A stretch of DNA of 64,000 nt from Comamonadaceae bacterium OS-1 (GCA_027923965.1 AP026969.1:434001-498000), one strand, 5' to 3'; positions 37,947 to 47,169 are shown, counted from the stretch's first letter. The notes: generated by a model not told the origin, from the sequence alone. Translations and numbers: made by a program.

Positions 37947-38764
37947 TTACGCCGGTGAGCACGCCTTTGATCCCGCATCTGGCGCGGGCCCTGCGCGCCG
38001 TGGTGGGGCGGGAGCTGTTGAAGTTCCTGCGCCAGCCCGCGCGGCTGGCATCGTCCCTGGTCCGGCCACTGCTGTGGTTTGTGGTGTTTTCCGCCGGGTT
38101 CCATAACGTGTTCGGCATTGCCATCATTCCGCCGTACGAGACTTACATCGAATACAAGGTCTACATGCTGCCCGGCCTGCTTGGGATGATCGCGCTGTTC
38201 AACGGCATGCAGAGTTCGCTGTCCATGGTGTACGACCGCGAGATGGGTGTCATGCGCCTGCTGCTCACGGCGCCGCTGGCGCGCGGCTGGCTGCTGGCCT
38301 TCAAGCTGGGTGCGGCGACGGTGCTGTCGCTGTTGCAGATGCTGGTATTTCTGGTGATCGCCTGGGCCTTCGGGGTGGAAGCGGATGGATGGGGCTGGCT
38401 CCGGGCCCTGCCGCCCATGGCCCTGGGCGCGGCCATGCTGGCCGCGCTGGGGCTGATGCTGTCGGTGTACGTCAAGCAGTTGGAGAACTTCGCCGGGGCG
38501 ATGAACTTTGTGATCTTTCCCATGTTCTTCATCAGCTCGGCCCTGTACCCGTTGTGGAAGCTGCAGGAGTCGGGTGCCTTGTGGCTGTTTGAGTTGGCGC
38601 AGTTCAATCCCTTCACCCATGTGGTGGAATTGGTGCGCTTCGCCTTGCAGGGCCAGTTCAAGGGCGATTCGCTGGCCGTGGTGGCGGTGTGTGGGGTGGT
38701 CTTTTTTGCCCTGGCCTTGCGCGGCTACGACCCGCAGCGCGGCTGGATACGGCAGCGTGGCTAG
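37928..38764 (+). CDS. ABC-2 type permease (PedC-like)
   Basis: This integral membrane permease of 278 residues has six predicted helices and the ABC-2 pattern: N-terminal RELLKFLRQPARLASSLVRP, MYDREMGVMRLLLTAPL-like loop, C-terminal FNPFTHVVELVRFAL. It pairs with the ATPase at 35839 in a transporter conserved beside PQQ alcohol dehydrogenases. It overlaps the binding-protein gene and is 10 bases before the NosR-like gene. Confidence 0.88.
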   Translation: MQEAAVITPVSTPLIPHLARALRAVVGRELLKFLRQPARLASSLVRPLLWFVVFSAGFHNVFGIAIIPPYETYIEYKVYMLPGLLGMIALFNGMQSSLSMVYDREMGVMRLLLTAPLARGWLLAFKLGAATVLSLLQMLVFLVIAWAFGVEADGWGWLRALPPMALGAAMLAALGLMLSVYVKQLENFAGAMNFVIFPMFFISSALYPLWKLQESGALWLFELAQFNPFTHVVELVRFALQGQFKGDSLAVVAVCGVVFFALALRGYDPQRGWIRQRG

Positions 38765-38774
38765 GGGGACGGAT

Positions 38775-40904
38775 ATGAAGCTTTTCGCATACCTGTTGCT
38801 GCTGTGGGTAATGAGTTTGGCGCAGGCTGGCACGATGGACCGCGCTGCCATGGAGAAAGCGTTTCCACCGCCGCTCATCGTGGGGGAGAAGGACCGTGAC
38901 CTTCCGGTGTGGCCGATCTTCAAGCAGTCTGCCACCAGCACCCCCATTGTGGCCTATGCCTTCGAGTCCATCGATATGGTGGCGATTCCGGGTTTCTCGG
39001 GCACGCCCTTCAACCTGCTGGTGGCGCTGGACACTGACGGCAAGTTCATGGAGGTCAAGGTGTTGTCGCAGCACGAGCCGGTGTTCCTGGATGGACTGGG
39101 CGAGAAGCCGCTGTTCAAGTTTGTCGAGCAGTACACCCGGCTGTCGGTCAAGCAAAGCATCAAGATCGGCTCCAACCAGAGCGGTGCCGACAAGGCCACC
39201 AGCGCCAACGTGTACATCGATGGTGTGGCCAAAGCCACGGCGTCGGTGCGCATACTCAACCAAAGTCTGTTGGCGGCATCGCTCAAGGTGGCACGGGCCA
39301 AGATGGGCTATGGCGCTGGCAAAGACCCCGAGCTGATTGCCCGCATCCGCCCCGATGTTTTCAGCCCCATGGACTGGGACGGCCTGCAGCGGGCCGGGCT
39401 GCTCACCCGGCATGTCTTTCGCAACAGCGATGTCGAAAAAGCCTTCCAGGGAACGGTCGGCGAAGGACTCGACCCCGAAGCGCTGGCCGCGCCGGAGCAG
39501 AGCTTGCAGGAGCTGTACTTTGCCTACCTGGACGTGCCGTCGGTGGGACGCAACCTGCTGAGTCCTAGAGACTGGGAATACCTGCAAAAGCGCCTGGACC
39601 CGGGCGACCATGCCTTGCTGGTGGTGGGCACAGGCCGCTACCCGGTGCTGGGCGAGAACTTCATGCGCGGCACCGTGCCCGACCGTTTGACGCTCGGCCA
39701 GCTGGGTCTGCCGCTGGAGATGCGCGATCTGGACCTGGATACCCGGCTGCTACTGCCAGAGAATTTGGCGGGGGCGCAGGTGAGTGTGTTCCGGGTGATC
39801 GCTCCGGCAGGCCTGGACCCCGCAGCGCCGCTGGATTTTGCCTTGCTGGTCACACGCAGCAAGGGCCAGATTTATCCCGAGGTGGTGCGCAAGCCCTTCG
39901 CCTTCAGCGCCCAGTTGCCGGGCCGCTATGTCGAGGCAGCGGCAACCGATGCCAAGACCTGGCGCAGCAGCTGGACCGGGCGTTGGCCCGAGCTGGGCGT
40001 GTTGCTGCTGGGCCTGGCTGTGCTGGCGTGGGCTTTGCGCAAGCCTGAATGGCTGGGTGCCAGCCAGCGCCGGTTGGATGTCTTTCGCACCGGCTATTTG
40101 CTGTTCACACTGGGCTTTATTGGCTGGTATGCCCAGGGGCAGTTGTCGGTGGTGAATTTTGTGGCGCTTATCCAGGCCGTGCTGGCCCGGCAGAGCCTGG
40201 TGTTCTTTTTGTACGACCCGATGACGGTGCTGCTGTGGGCGTTTACGGCGGTGACTTTCTTTGTCTGGGGCCGGGGCACTTTTTGTGGCTGGCTGTGCCC
40301 GTTCGGCGCCTTACAGGAACTGGTCAGCAAGCTCAGCCAACGGCTTGGCATCCGCCAGGTGCGCGTCTCTACGCAGCTGGATGCGCGCTTGAAGTGGGTC
40401 AAGTATTTCGTCCTCGCAGGCATCCTGTTGGCGGCCTGTGTATCGGTGACCTGGAGCGACAGGCTGGTGGAGGTCGAACCCTTCAAGACCAGCATCACCC
40501 TGAACTTCGTGCGCGCCTGGCCCTTCGTGGTGTGGGCGCTGCTTACCGTCGGCTTGAGTGCCTTTTTCTACAAAGGCTACTGCCGCTACCTCTGCCCCTT
40601 GGGCGCAGGCATGTCGGTGTTGGGCCGGTTGCGGCGGTTCGACTGGATCAAGCGGCGGGTGGAGTGCGGCCAGCCCTGCCAGCGCTGCCGCAGCGACTGC
40701 GCCTACCAGGCCATCGACAAGACCGGAAAGGTGGACTACGGCGAGTGCTTCCAGTGCATGGATTGTGTGGTGGTCTACGAGAGCGAAGAATTGTGTGTGC
40801 CCGTTTTCAACAGCAAGCGCAAAGCCGTCAGCCAGCCGGTGATTCCGATCATTGCGCTCAATGCCCGCGGGCTTCCCTCTGTCGTTGCAGGAGACACACC
40901 ATGA
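38775..40904 (+). CDS. NosR/NirI-like membrane flavo-iron-sulfur protein
   Basis: The protein has 709 residues. After a signal sequence comes a periplasmic FMN-binding domain (about residues 60-165). The presumed flavinylated Thr155 lies in DGVAKATAS, which lacks the usual Ser/Thr at the fourth motif position. Several membrane helices follow from about residue 407, with GTFCGWLCPFGALQEL and YCRYLCPLGAGMSV cysteine motifs. A C-terminal ferredoxin part has CGQPCQRCRSDC and CFQCMDC. It probably moves electrons across the inner membrane. The ApbE gene overlaps by four bases, consistent with FMN attachment. Confidence 0.9.
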   Translation: MKLFAYLLLLWVMSLAQAGTMDRAAMEKAFPPPLIVGEKDRDLPVWPIFKQSATSTPIVAYAFESIDMVAIPGFSGTPFNLLVALDTDGKFMEVKVLSQHEPVFLDGLGEKPLFKFVEQYTRLSVKQSIKIGSNQSGADKATSANVYIDGVAKATASVRILNQSLLAASLKVARAKMGYGAGKDPELIARIRPDVFSPMDWDGLQRAGLLTRHVFRNSDVEKAFQGTVGEGLDPEALAAPEQSLQELYFAYLDVPSVGRNLLSPRDWEYLQKRLDPGDHALLVVGTGRYPVLGENFMRGTVPDRLTLGQLGLPLEMRDLDLDTRLLLPENLAGAQVSVFRVIAPAGLDPAAPLDFALLVTRSKGQIYPEVVRKPFAFSAQLPGRYVEAAATDAKTWRSSWTGRWPELGVLLLGLAVLAWALRKPEWLGASQRRLDVFRTGYLLFTLGFIGWYAQGQLSVVNFVALIQAVLARQSLVFFLYDPMTVLLWAFTAVTFFVWGRGTFCGWLCPFGALQELVSKLSQRLGIRQVRVSTQLDARLKWVKYFVLAGILLAACVSVTWSDRLVEVEPFKTSITLNFVRAWPFVVWALLTVGLSAFFYKGYCRYLCPLGAGMSVLGRLRRFDWIKRRVECGQPCQRCRSDCAYQAIDKTGKVDYGECFQCMDCVVVYESEELCVPVFNSKRKAVSQPVIPIIALNARGLPSVVAGDTP

Positions 40905-41884
40905 AGCGCCGCTCTTTCATCCAGACAGCGATCGGACTGGGCGGTATGGGCCTGTCCCATGCGCGGCAGCAGGACGGCCTGCAGTGGCGAGAACGTACGT
41001 TGACAGGCTTGGGAACCACCATGGCGATCCGCGTGGGCCATGCGGATGCTGCTTTGGCCGAGCACGCACTGGACGCGGCGCGGGACACCATCCGGCACGT
41101 GGAAGACCAGATGAGTTTGTACCGGCCCGATAGTGCGATCTGCCAGCTCAACCGCGAGGGTTACCTGCGCCACCCGCACCCCGATCTGGTCGCCATACTG
41201 CAGGTGGCCCAAGCGGTTTCGGCCCGCAGCCATGGCGCATTTGATGTGACGGTACAGCCGCTGTGGACGGCCTTTCAAACCGCCAGTAACCAGGGTCGGC
41301 TGCCGACGACGGACGAGGTTCGCCACGCGCAGAACCTGGCCAACTGGAAGCTGCTGGATGTGTCGCAAGATGCCGTCACGCTGGGGCGCAAGGGGATGGG
41401 CATCACACTCAACGGCATTGCGCAGGGCTTTGCGGCGGATTTGGTGACGGCACGCCTTCAGGCTTTGGGTATCCAACATGCATTGGTCGATACCGGGGAA
41501 TGGGCCGCTCTGGGAACGCCAGAGCCCCGCCGCGACTGGACGCTAGGGGTCGCCGCCCCCCGCGATGCGGGTAGCGTGCTGGCCCGCATCGCCATGGATG
41601 GCCGCTGCGTGGCGACATCGGCGGACAGCCAGTGCAGCTTCAGCCCTGACTTTCAACACCACCACATTTTCGATCCTTCGACGGGCTATTCACCTTCTGG
41701 TTTGTCTTGCGTGGTGGTAGCGGCACCAAGTTGCGTGCTGGCCGATGCCCTGACCAAGGTGATGTTTGTGGCGGGTTTCAAGCAGTCCCTGCAACTGGCC
41801 AGAGTCTGGAATGTCGATGTACTGGTGGTGGATAAAAAAGGCGCTTGGCAGGCAACGCCAGGCATCACACTGTTGCCGGCCTGA
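40901..41884 (+). CDS. apbE: FAD:protein FMN transferase (ApbE family)
   Basis: ApbE attaches FMN covalently to Thr of FMN-binding domains in the periplasm. The protein has 327 residues with a twin-arginine-like N-terminus (MKRRSFIQTAIGLGGMGLSH). Family motifs are LYRPDSAICQLNREG, GAFDVTVQPLW, LNGIAQGFAADLV and HHHIFDPSTGYSPSG. The likely target is the NosR-like protein encoded immediately upstream. Confidence 0.92.
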   Translation: MKRRSFIQTAIGLGGMGLSHARQQDGLQWRERTLTGLGTTMAIRVGHADAALAEHALDAARDTIRHVEDQMSLYRPDSAICQLNREGYLRHPHPDLVAILQVAQAVSARSHGAFDVTVQPLWTAFQTASNQGRLPTTDEVRHAQNLANWKLLDVSQDAVTLGRKGMGITLNGIAQGFAADLVTARLQALGIQHALVDTGEWAALGTPEPRRDWTLGVAAPRDAGSVLARIAMDGRCVATSADSQCSFSPDFQHHHIFDPSTGYSPSGLSCVVVAAPSCVLADALTKVMFVAGFKQSLQLARVWNVDVLVVDKKGAWQATPGITLLPA

Positions 41885-41921
41885 GTGCGTTCGCCTGGTC
41901 CATTGGCTCATATTGGAACAG

Positions 41922-41938
41922 TGTTGCAGGGTGCAGCA
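41922..41938 (+). promoter_or_regulatory. Putative enhancer site for the AcoR-like activator
   Basis: TGTTGC-agggt-GCAGCA is a near-palindrome about 100 bases upstream of the -24/-12 site at 42022. Position and symmetry suit a sigma-54 activator. Assignment to the activator encoded at 44322 is inference. Confidence 0.45.
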
Positions 41939-42021
41939 GACCGACTGAACCCGCATTGAACACATGGCGCCATCGGTTCGCCATTTCCCCGCATCTGCGT
42001 CCGTAAATCCATACCAAACCA

Positions 42022-42038
42022 CTGGCATACATATTGCG
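42022..42038 (+). promoter_or_regulatory. Sigma-54-type promoter for the PQQ alcohol dehydrogenase
   Basis: CTGGCATACATATTGCG has GG (42024-42025) and GC (42036-42037) exactly 10 bases apart. The GTG start of the dehydrogenase is 107 bases further on. Confidence 0.65.
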
Positions 42039-42144
42039 CAAATGCCATGCGGTTAATGGCTTTGCGGTCTGCAAAGCAGGAACCGATGTCACTGCCCTCA
42101 CAGAGGCAGTGTTTCGCGCCAGCAAATAAACAGGAGACACGATT

Positions 42145-43866
42145 GTGAAAAGAAAACTTCTCGGCTTACTCATGGCGGCGGCAGGCACGCAGCTGTCGGC
42201 ACAGGTCACGGACGCCATGATTGCGGGCGATGCCACGCATCCGGAGTCCGTACTGAGCTGGGGCATCGGCACCCAGGGCCAACGTTTCTCGCCCTTGACG
42301 ACGATCAACACCGGCAACGTCAAAAACCTGGCTCCCGTGTGGTCCATGTCCTTTGGTGGTGAGAAGCAACGTGGCCAGGAATCGCAGCCACTGGTCTTTA
42401 AGGGCAAGATGTTTGTCACGGCTTCATACTCGCGCATTTTTGCGATCGATGTGAAGACCGGCGAGAAGCTGTGGAAGTACGAACACCGTTTGCCAGAAGG
42501 CATCATGCCCTGCTGCGATGTGGTGAACCGTGGCGCAGCACTCTATGACAACCTGGTGATCTTCGGCACATTGGACGCGCAGCTGGTGGCCCTGGACCAG
42601 AACACCGGCAAGGTCGTGTGGCGCGAGAAGATCGATGACTATTCTGCGGGCTACAGCTATACCGCGGCACCGCTGATTGCCGAAGGGCTGCTGTTGACGG
42701 GCGTGTCCGGTGGTGAGTTCGGTGTGGTGGGCCGTGTCGAAGCCCGCGATCCCAAGACCGGCAAATTGGTGTGGAGCCGCCCCACGGTCGAAGGCCACAT
42801 GGGCACCTTGAACGGCAAGGACAACGGCATCACCGGCACCACCAATGCCTCCTGGCCCGGTGAAACCTGGAAGACCGGCGGCGCCGCCACCTGGCTGGGC
42901 GGCACCTACGACGCGAAGACGGGCTTGGCCTATTTCGGCACCGGCAACCCTGGCCCCTGGAATAGCCATGTGCGCAAGGGCGACAACCTGTATTCCGCAT
43001 CCACCGTGGCGATCGAGGTGAAGACCGGCAAGATCGTCTGGCACTACCAGGGTACGCCCAACGATGCCTGGGATTTTGACGGCGTGAACGAATTCGTCAC
43101 CTTCGACATGGATGGCAAACGCGTGGGCGGCAAGGCTGACCGCAATGGCTTCTTCTATGTGATCGATGCGACCGCCGGGACGCTGCTCAATGCCTTCCCC
43201 TTCGTGAAGAAGACCACCTGGGCCACCAGCATCGACCTGAAAACCGGACGGCCCAATTTCGACCCCGCCAACCGCCCCGGTGACCCGTCGGCAGAAGGTG
43301 GCGATGGCAAGAAGGGCGCTTCGGTGTTCGCAGCGCCGGGCTTCTTGGGCGGCAAGAACCAGATGCCCATGGCCTACAGCCCCAAAACCAAGCTGTTCTA
43401 CGTACCTACCAACGAGTGGGGCATGGAAATCTGGAACGAGCCCATCAGCTACAAAAAAGGTGGCGCATACCTGGGGGCCGGCTTCACGATCAAGCCCTTG
43501 TTTGAGGACCATATTGGTTCGCTGCGCGCCATTGATCCCAAGACCGGCACGGTGGCCTGGGAGGTGAAAAATAACGCGCCGCTGTGGGGTGGGGTGTTGA
43601 CCACGGCGGGCGACCTGGTGTTCTGGGGCACGCCCGAAGGCTACCTCAAGGCCGCCGATGCGCGGACCGGCAAGGTGCTGTGGCAGTTCCAGACCGGCTC
43701 TGGCGTGGTGGCACCTCCGATCACCTGGAAAGACGGCAACGACCAATACGTGAGCGTGGTGTCGGGCTGGGGTGGTGCGGTGCCGCTGTGGGGTGGTGAA
43801 GTGGCCAAGAAGGTCAACTTCCTGGAACAAGGCGGTTCGGTCTGGACCTTCAAGCTGCCCAAGTAA
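42145..43866 (+). CDS. PQQ-dependent alcohol dehydrogenase, probable lanthanide-dependent type
   Basis: This periplasmic quinoprotein has a signal peptide in its first 20 residues and an eight-bladed propeller with repeated W-motifs such as [10 protein letters not shown] and [10 protein letters not shown]. The vicinal disulfide is Cys123-Cys124 (IMPCCDVVN). The catalytic Asp310 is followed by Asp312 (WDFDGVNEF). That extra Asp is the known signature of lanthanide-dependent XoxF/PedH/ExaF enzymes, where Ca-dependent ones have Ala or Ser. It has 573 residues and a GTG start after CAGGAGACACG. Substrate is probably a primary alcohol. Confidence 0.95.
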   Translation: MKRKLLGLLMAAAGTQLSAQVTDAMIAGDATHPESVLSWGIGTQGQRFSPLTTINTGNVKNLAPVWSMSFGGEKQRGQESQPLVFKGKMFVTASYSRIFAIDVKTGEKLWKYEHRLPEGIMPCCDVVNRGAALYDNLVIFGTLDAQLVALDQNTGKVVWREKIDDYSAGYSYTAAPLIAEGLLLTGVSGGEFGVVGRVEARDPKTGKLVWSRPTVEGHMGTLNGKDNGITGTTNASWPGETWKTGGAATWLGGTYDAKTGLAYFGTGNPGPWNSHVRKGDNLYSASTVAIEVKTGKIVWHYQGTPNDAWDFDGVNEFVTFDMDGKRVGGKADRNGFFYVIDATAGTLLNAFPFVKKTTWATSIDLKTGRPNFDPANRPGDPSAEGGDGKKGASVFAAPGFLGGKNQMPMAYSPKTKLFYVPTNEWGMEIWNEPISYKKGGAYLGAGFTIKPLFEDHIGSLRAIDPKTGTVAWEVKNNAPLWGGVLTTAGDLVFWGTPEGYLKAADARTGKVLWQFQTGSGVVAPPITWKDGNDQYVSVVSGWGGAVPLWGGEVAKKVNFLEQGGSVWTFKLPK

Positions 43867-43877
43867 TCCAGCCAAAT

Positions 43878-43923
43878 GGTTCTGGTTGCACGCCATGGGC
43901 GCGGCCAGAACCCGGCTTTTTTT
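43878..43923 (+). terminator. Terminator/attenuator between alcohol dehydrogenase and cytochrome c
   Basis: GGTTCTGG / CCAGAACC stem with a 19-base loop is followed by CGGC and seven T's. It would reduce read-through into the cytochrome gene 15 bases downstream. Confidence 0.75.
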
Positions 43924-43937
43924 GATGGAATTGTTGT

Positions 43938-44270
43938 ATGAAAATCCTCGCAATCTCCCTATGGATGGCCTGGGGTGCTGTCCATGCGGCGCAGCCCATG
44001 AGCCAGGCCGATACCAAGTCGGCAATGGAGCTGGCCAAGAGCAATGGCTGCTTCAGCTGCCACTCCGCCTCGGAAAAAGTAGTCGGCCCCTCCTACACCA
44101 GCGTGGCCGCCAAGTACAGTGACGACAAGGATGCGGTCGCATCGCTAGTGCAGTCCATCCAATATGGTTCCAAGGGCAAGTGGGGCCGCATCCCGATGCC
44201 GCCGCATGCCTCATTGGGCAAGGATGACCTGAACTTGCTGGCGCGTTGGATTCTTACGGTGGAGAAATAA
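43938..44270 (+). CDS. Small c-type cytochrome (class I)
   Basis: This periplasmic monohaem cytochrome has 110 residues. The signal peptide ends near AVHAAQ, the haem site is CFSCH, and the axial Met is probably in RIPMPPHASLG. It follows the alcohol dehydrogenase directly and is a candidate electron acceptor for it. Confidence 0.93.
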   Translation: MKILAISLWMAWGAVHAAQPMSQADTKSAMELAKSNGCFSCHSASEKVVGPSYTSVAAKYSDDKDAVASLVQSIQYGSKGKWGRIPMPPHASLGKDDLNLLARWILTVEK

Positions 44271-44283
44271 GCCCGGCCCGGTC

Positions 44284-44312
44284 AGCCCGGCCCGGCCAGC
44301 CGGGGCCGGGCT
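44284..44312. terminator. GC-rich perfect hairpin between convergent genes
   Basis: AGCCCGGCCC and its exact complement GGGCCGGGCT flank a 9-base loop. There is no T tract. It lies between the cytochrome gene and the convergent activator gene, and reverse-direction termination is also possible. Confidence 0.5.
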
Positions 44313-44321
44313 GTGTCCCGG

Positions 44322-46361
44322 TCAGTCCCAGATATCGTCCGGCAAGAGCGCTTTCTTGCGGTAGATGGTGTTGCGAGAAACACCCAGCAACTTGGCGGCG
44401 ACCGACACATTGCCCCGGGTGGAGCGCAGTGCCTGCGCCATGGCTTCCAGCGCCACGCTCTCCAGACTGTGGTTTTCACGGGGCGGTGTGGGTGTCGGCA
44501 CAGAGCCCGCCGGTGTTTCAACCCGGATTTCGACGGGGGGCAGGGCCGTCTCGGTCTTGCGAGCGCCCACGTAGTTCAGCTCTTCCAGAAACTCTTCGGG
44601 CAGGTGGCCCACCAGCAGCTCCTCGGAGTTGCCCGCCATGACCACCGCCGTACGCAGCACGTTGAACAGCTGGCGGAAGTTGCCCGGCCAGGGGTACTGG
44701 CGCAGGATGGACATCACTTCCTTGGAGATCCCCATGGGCACCGGGGCCTGGCTCACGCTGGCCAGAATCTTGCGCGCCACCACCTCCAGGTCCTGCCGTT
44801 CGCGCAGGGCTGGCAGGCGCACCACCAGTCCGTTGAGCCGGTAGTACAGGTCTTCGCGGAATTCACCGCGGGCGATCATTTCCTTCAGGTTCTTGTTGGT
44901 GGCGCAGATCACGGCCACATCCACCTCCACTTCCTTGCCTGCGCCCAGGGGGCTGACTTTGCGCTCCTGTAGTACCCGCAGCAGGCGGGCCTGGAGGTGC
45001 TTGGGCATGTCGCCAATTTCATCCAGAAACAAGGTGCCTTCGTGGGCAAATTGCACCTTGCCGATGGCGCCTTTGCGCTTGGCCCCGGTGAACGCACCTT
45101 CTTCGTAGCCAAACAGTTCGGACTCGATCAGGGTCTCGGGAATCGAGGCGCAGTTGACCGAGACAAAGTTGTGGTTGGCCCGCGGCGAGTCGTTGTGGAT
45201 GGCCTGGGCCAACAGATCCTTGCCGGTGCCGGTTTCGCCCAGAATCATGATCGGGATGTCACGCCCACGCACCAACTGCAGTTTTTCGATCACCGCCGCA
45301 ATCTGCGTATCTCCGGTGTCCAGGTAGCGCAGGCTGGACAGCGAAGCCTTTTGCTGCGCCCGCAGATCGCTGTTGGAAGTCTTGCTGTCCCCCTTGGGCT
45401 GGGCCTCTGGTCGCACGATGTCCGCACCCGAGAAATTGACGGCTTCGAACGCCCGTGGTGTCTTGTGTTCTGCGCGGCAGCAAATGGTGACACCGTTGTG
45501 CAGGCACAGCGAAATTACGTTGCCTTTGGCGGTGCGCACGCGGTCGTGGAACTGCGAGGTCGAGATGCGGAATAGGGAGTAGAAGGTGTGTGCCGCCAGG
45601 GCGCCGCTGGACATGCCGAACTGGAACTGCGCGCTGCGGTTGGCGGTGATGAAGCGCCCGTCCGGGTCGAACACCGCAATGCCCTCCATCAGCGTGCCCA
45701 GGAACTCGGCACGGGTGTGGAAGCGCACCATGATCTCGGTGTGGAACACATCCGCGAACATATGGTTCTCGATCATCTGCGCGGACATGCGCGCCAAGGC
45801 CATGGTGTGCTGGTGGTAGCTGCGGTGGTCGCCGGTCACGTCGAGTGCACCAATGACTTTGCCGTAAGGATCGAATATCGGTGTGCAGGAGCAGGTCAAG
45901 AAGCGGTTGGCCTGCAGGAAGTGCTGGCTGCCGTGGACCACGATGGGCTTTTCCTCGGCCAGTGCGGTGCCGATCGCGTTGGTGCCCTTGCCTTTTTCAG
46001 ACCAGTCCACGCCCGGCTGCAAAGCAACCTGGGAGGCCTTTTCCAGGAAGTCCGCGTCGCCCAGCGAATGCAGAATCATGCCGCTGCGCGCTGTGAGCAG
46101 CACCATGCTGTGGGTGTTGGCGATCTGTTCGTACAGCGTTTCCATCACGGGTGCCGCATGCTGGTAGAGAAAGCGGTTTTCTTCCAGTGCCTGGTTCATC
46201 AGGCCGCGTGCAGCCCGGGAAAGGTCTGGGCGGTCATGCTCTTCCAGCCCGTAGTCCCGGGAGCGTTGCCGGGACGTACCGATCAACTCGGAATACGGCG
46301 GACTATCCCCTTGGATGCCGCCTGCGGCATCGGGCTCCGCAGAAAAACTCTTTTCGATCAT
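44322..46361 (-). CDS. AcoR-like sigma-54-dependent transcriptional activator
   Basis: This bacterial enhancer-binding protein has about 679 residues. An N-terminal GAF-type sensor region (KGTNAIGTALAEEKPIVVHG) is followed by a PAS-like segment (GIAVFDPDGRFITANRSA). The AAA+ domain has Walker A GETGTGKDLLAQAI, the sigma-54 contact loop GAFTGAKRKG and Walker B GTLFLDEIGDMP. A C-terminal Fis-type helix-turn-helix ends VAAKLLGVSRNTIYRKKA. I chose ATG 46361, which has a GGAGACAAC ribosome site like its neighbours. ATG 46475 is also in frame. It probably drives the -24/-12 promoters nearby. Confidence 0.92.
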   Translation of the reverse strand: MIEKSFSAEPDAAGGIQGDSPPYSELIGTSRQRSRDYGLEEHDRPDLSRAARGLMNQALEENRFLYQHAAPVMETLYEQIANTHSMVLLTARSGMILHSLGDADFLEKASQVALQPGVDWSEKGKGTNAIGTALAEEKPIVVHGSQHFLQANRFLTCSCTPIFDPYGKVIGALDVTGDHRSYHQHTMALARMSAQMIENHMFADVFHTEIMVRFHTRAEFLGTLMEGIAVFDPDGRFITANRSAQFQFGMSSGALAAHTFYSLFRISTSQFHDRVRTAKGNVISLCLHNGVTICCRAEHKTPRAFEAVNFSGADIVRPEAQPKGDSKTSNSDLRAQQKASLSSLRYLDTGDTQIAAVIEKLQLVRGRDIPIMILGETGTGKDLLAQAIHNDSPRANHNFVSVNCASIPETLIESELFGYEEGAFTGAKRKGAIGKVQFAHEGTLFLDEIGDMPKHLQARLLRVLQERKVSPLGAGKEVEVDVAVICATNKNLKEMIARGEFREDLYYRLNGLVVRLPALRERQDLEVVARKILASVSQAPVPMGISKEVMSILRQYPWPGNFRQLFNVLRTAVVMAGNSEELLVGHLPEEFLEELNYVGARKTETALPPVEIRVETPAGSVPTPTPPRENHSLESVALEAMAQALRSTRGNVSVAAKLLGVSRNTIYRKKALLPDDIWD

Positions 46362-46620
46362 GTTGTCTCCGGGTGGCTCTTCTTGCCAATGCCAGTTGTC
46401 GTTCTCGGGGCAATCTGTGTTGCATATCACCGTGAACCTGGAATGGGTGGCGCCGCTGTGGGGGTTGTCAGCCATGTATTTTGCTCCGTTTTGTTACAGC
46501 GGTCATAGCAACGCAAGATGCCCGCCAGCCACGGGACACCGCGGTGCTGCAAATTGGCACAGATGAGGGCCACAGCATGCTGCGATGGCGCCAGAACCCG
46601 TTGGCAGGTCCCGCTTTGCT

Positions 46621-46637
46621 CTGGCGCGGTATTTGCT
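46621..46637 (+). promoter_or_regulatory. Sigma-54-type promoter for the cytochrome/binding-protein/propeller operon
   Basis: CTGGCGCGGTATTTGCT fits YTGGCRCGNNNNTTGCW at every position, with GG-N10-GC. It is 44 bases before the pedF ATG. A TGTTAC...GCAACG half-palindrome (46492-46513) lies about 110 bases upstream as a possible enhancer site. Confidence 0.75.
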
Positions 46638-46680
46638 GACTGCCACACCATCGTCAACACAATATCGAGGCAAACAACTT

Positions 46681-47169
46681 ATGAAATCTTTTCTGCAACG
46701 TGGTGGAGCATGGATGGCCGTCGGCCTGGCCCTGTGCCTGTCGTTGGGCAGTGTGTCGGCTCTGGCGCACGGTGACGTGGTGCCGCAATCGGTCGATACC
46801 CACACCCTGCCGCAGCTGGGCACCGAATGGCGAGAAAGCAACCCGTATTCGACCGGCGACGGCCACAAAGAGGCGCTGCGCATCGGTACTTCCGCCTACA
46901 ACCAGAACTGCGCGCGCTGCCATGGGCTGGAGGCCATCTCGGGTGGCATCTCGCCGGACCTGCGCAAGCTGGATGCGGATTGCACCGGACTGGCGGACGT
47001 GGTGAAAAAGCAGGCCTGCTTCAAGGAGATGGACGACTACTTTCTCTCCACCGTACGCCGTGGCCGCGCGCGCGACGGGCGGGTGTATATGCCACCGTTC
47101 GAGGGCATCCTGACCCAAGAGGCCATCTGGTCCATCAAGACCTACCTGGAAACCCGCCGCGAGCCCTGA
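46681..47169 (+). CDS. pedF: Cytochrome c-550 PedF family
   Basis: This periplasmic cytochrome c of 162 residues begins with a signal peptide ending near ALAHGD. The mature start HGDVVPQSVDTHTLPQLG is the PedF family pattern. The haem site is CARCH and a likely axial Met is in VYMPPFEG. PedF-type cytochromes accept electrons from PQQ ethanol dehydrogenases. It is first in a three-gene operon behind the best sigma-54 site of the window. Confidence 0.92.
   Translation: MKSFLQRGGAWMAVGLALCLSLGSVSALAHGDVVPQSVDTHTLPQLGTEWRESNPYSTGDGHKEALRIGTSAYNQNCARCHGLEAISGGISPDLRKLDADCTGLADVVKKQACFKEMDDYFLSTVRRGRARDGRVYMPPFEGILTQEAIWSIKTYLETRREP

Noticed and set aside
46601..46620. TTGGCAGGTCCCGCTTTGCT as a sigma-54 promoter
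   Set aside because: The GG-GC spacing is 13 bases; the neighbouring site at 46621 fits exactly.
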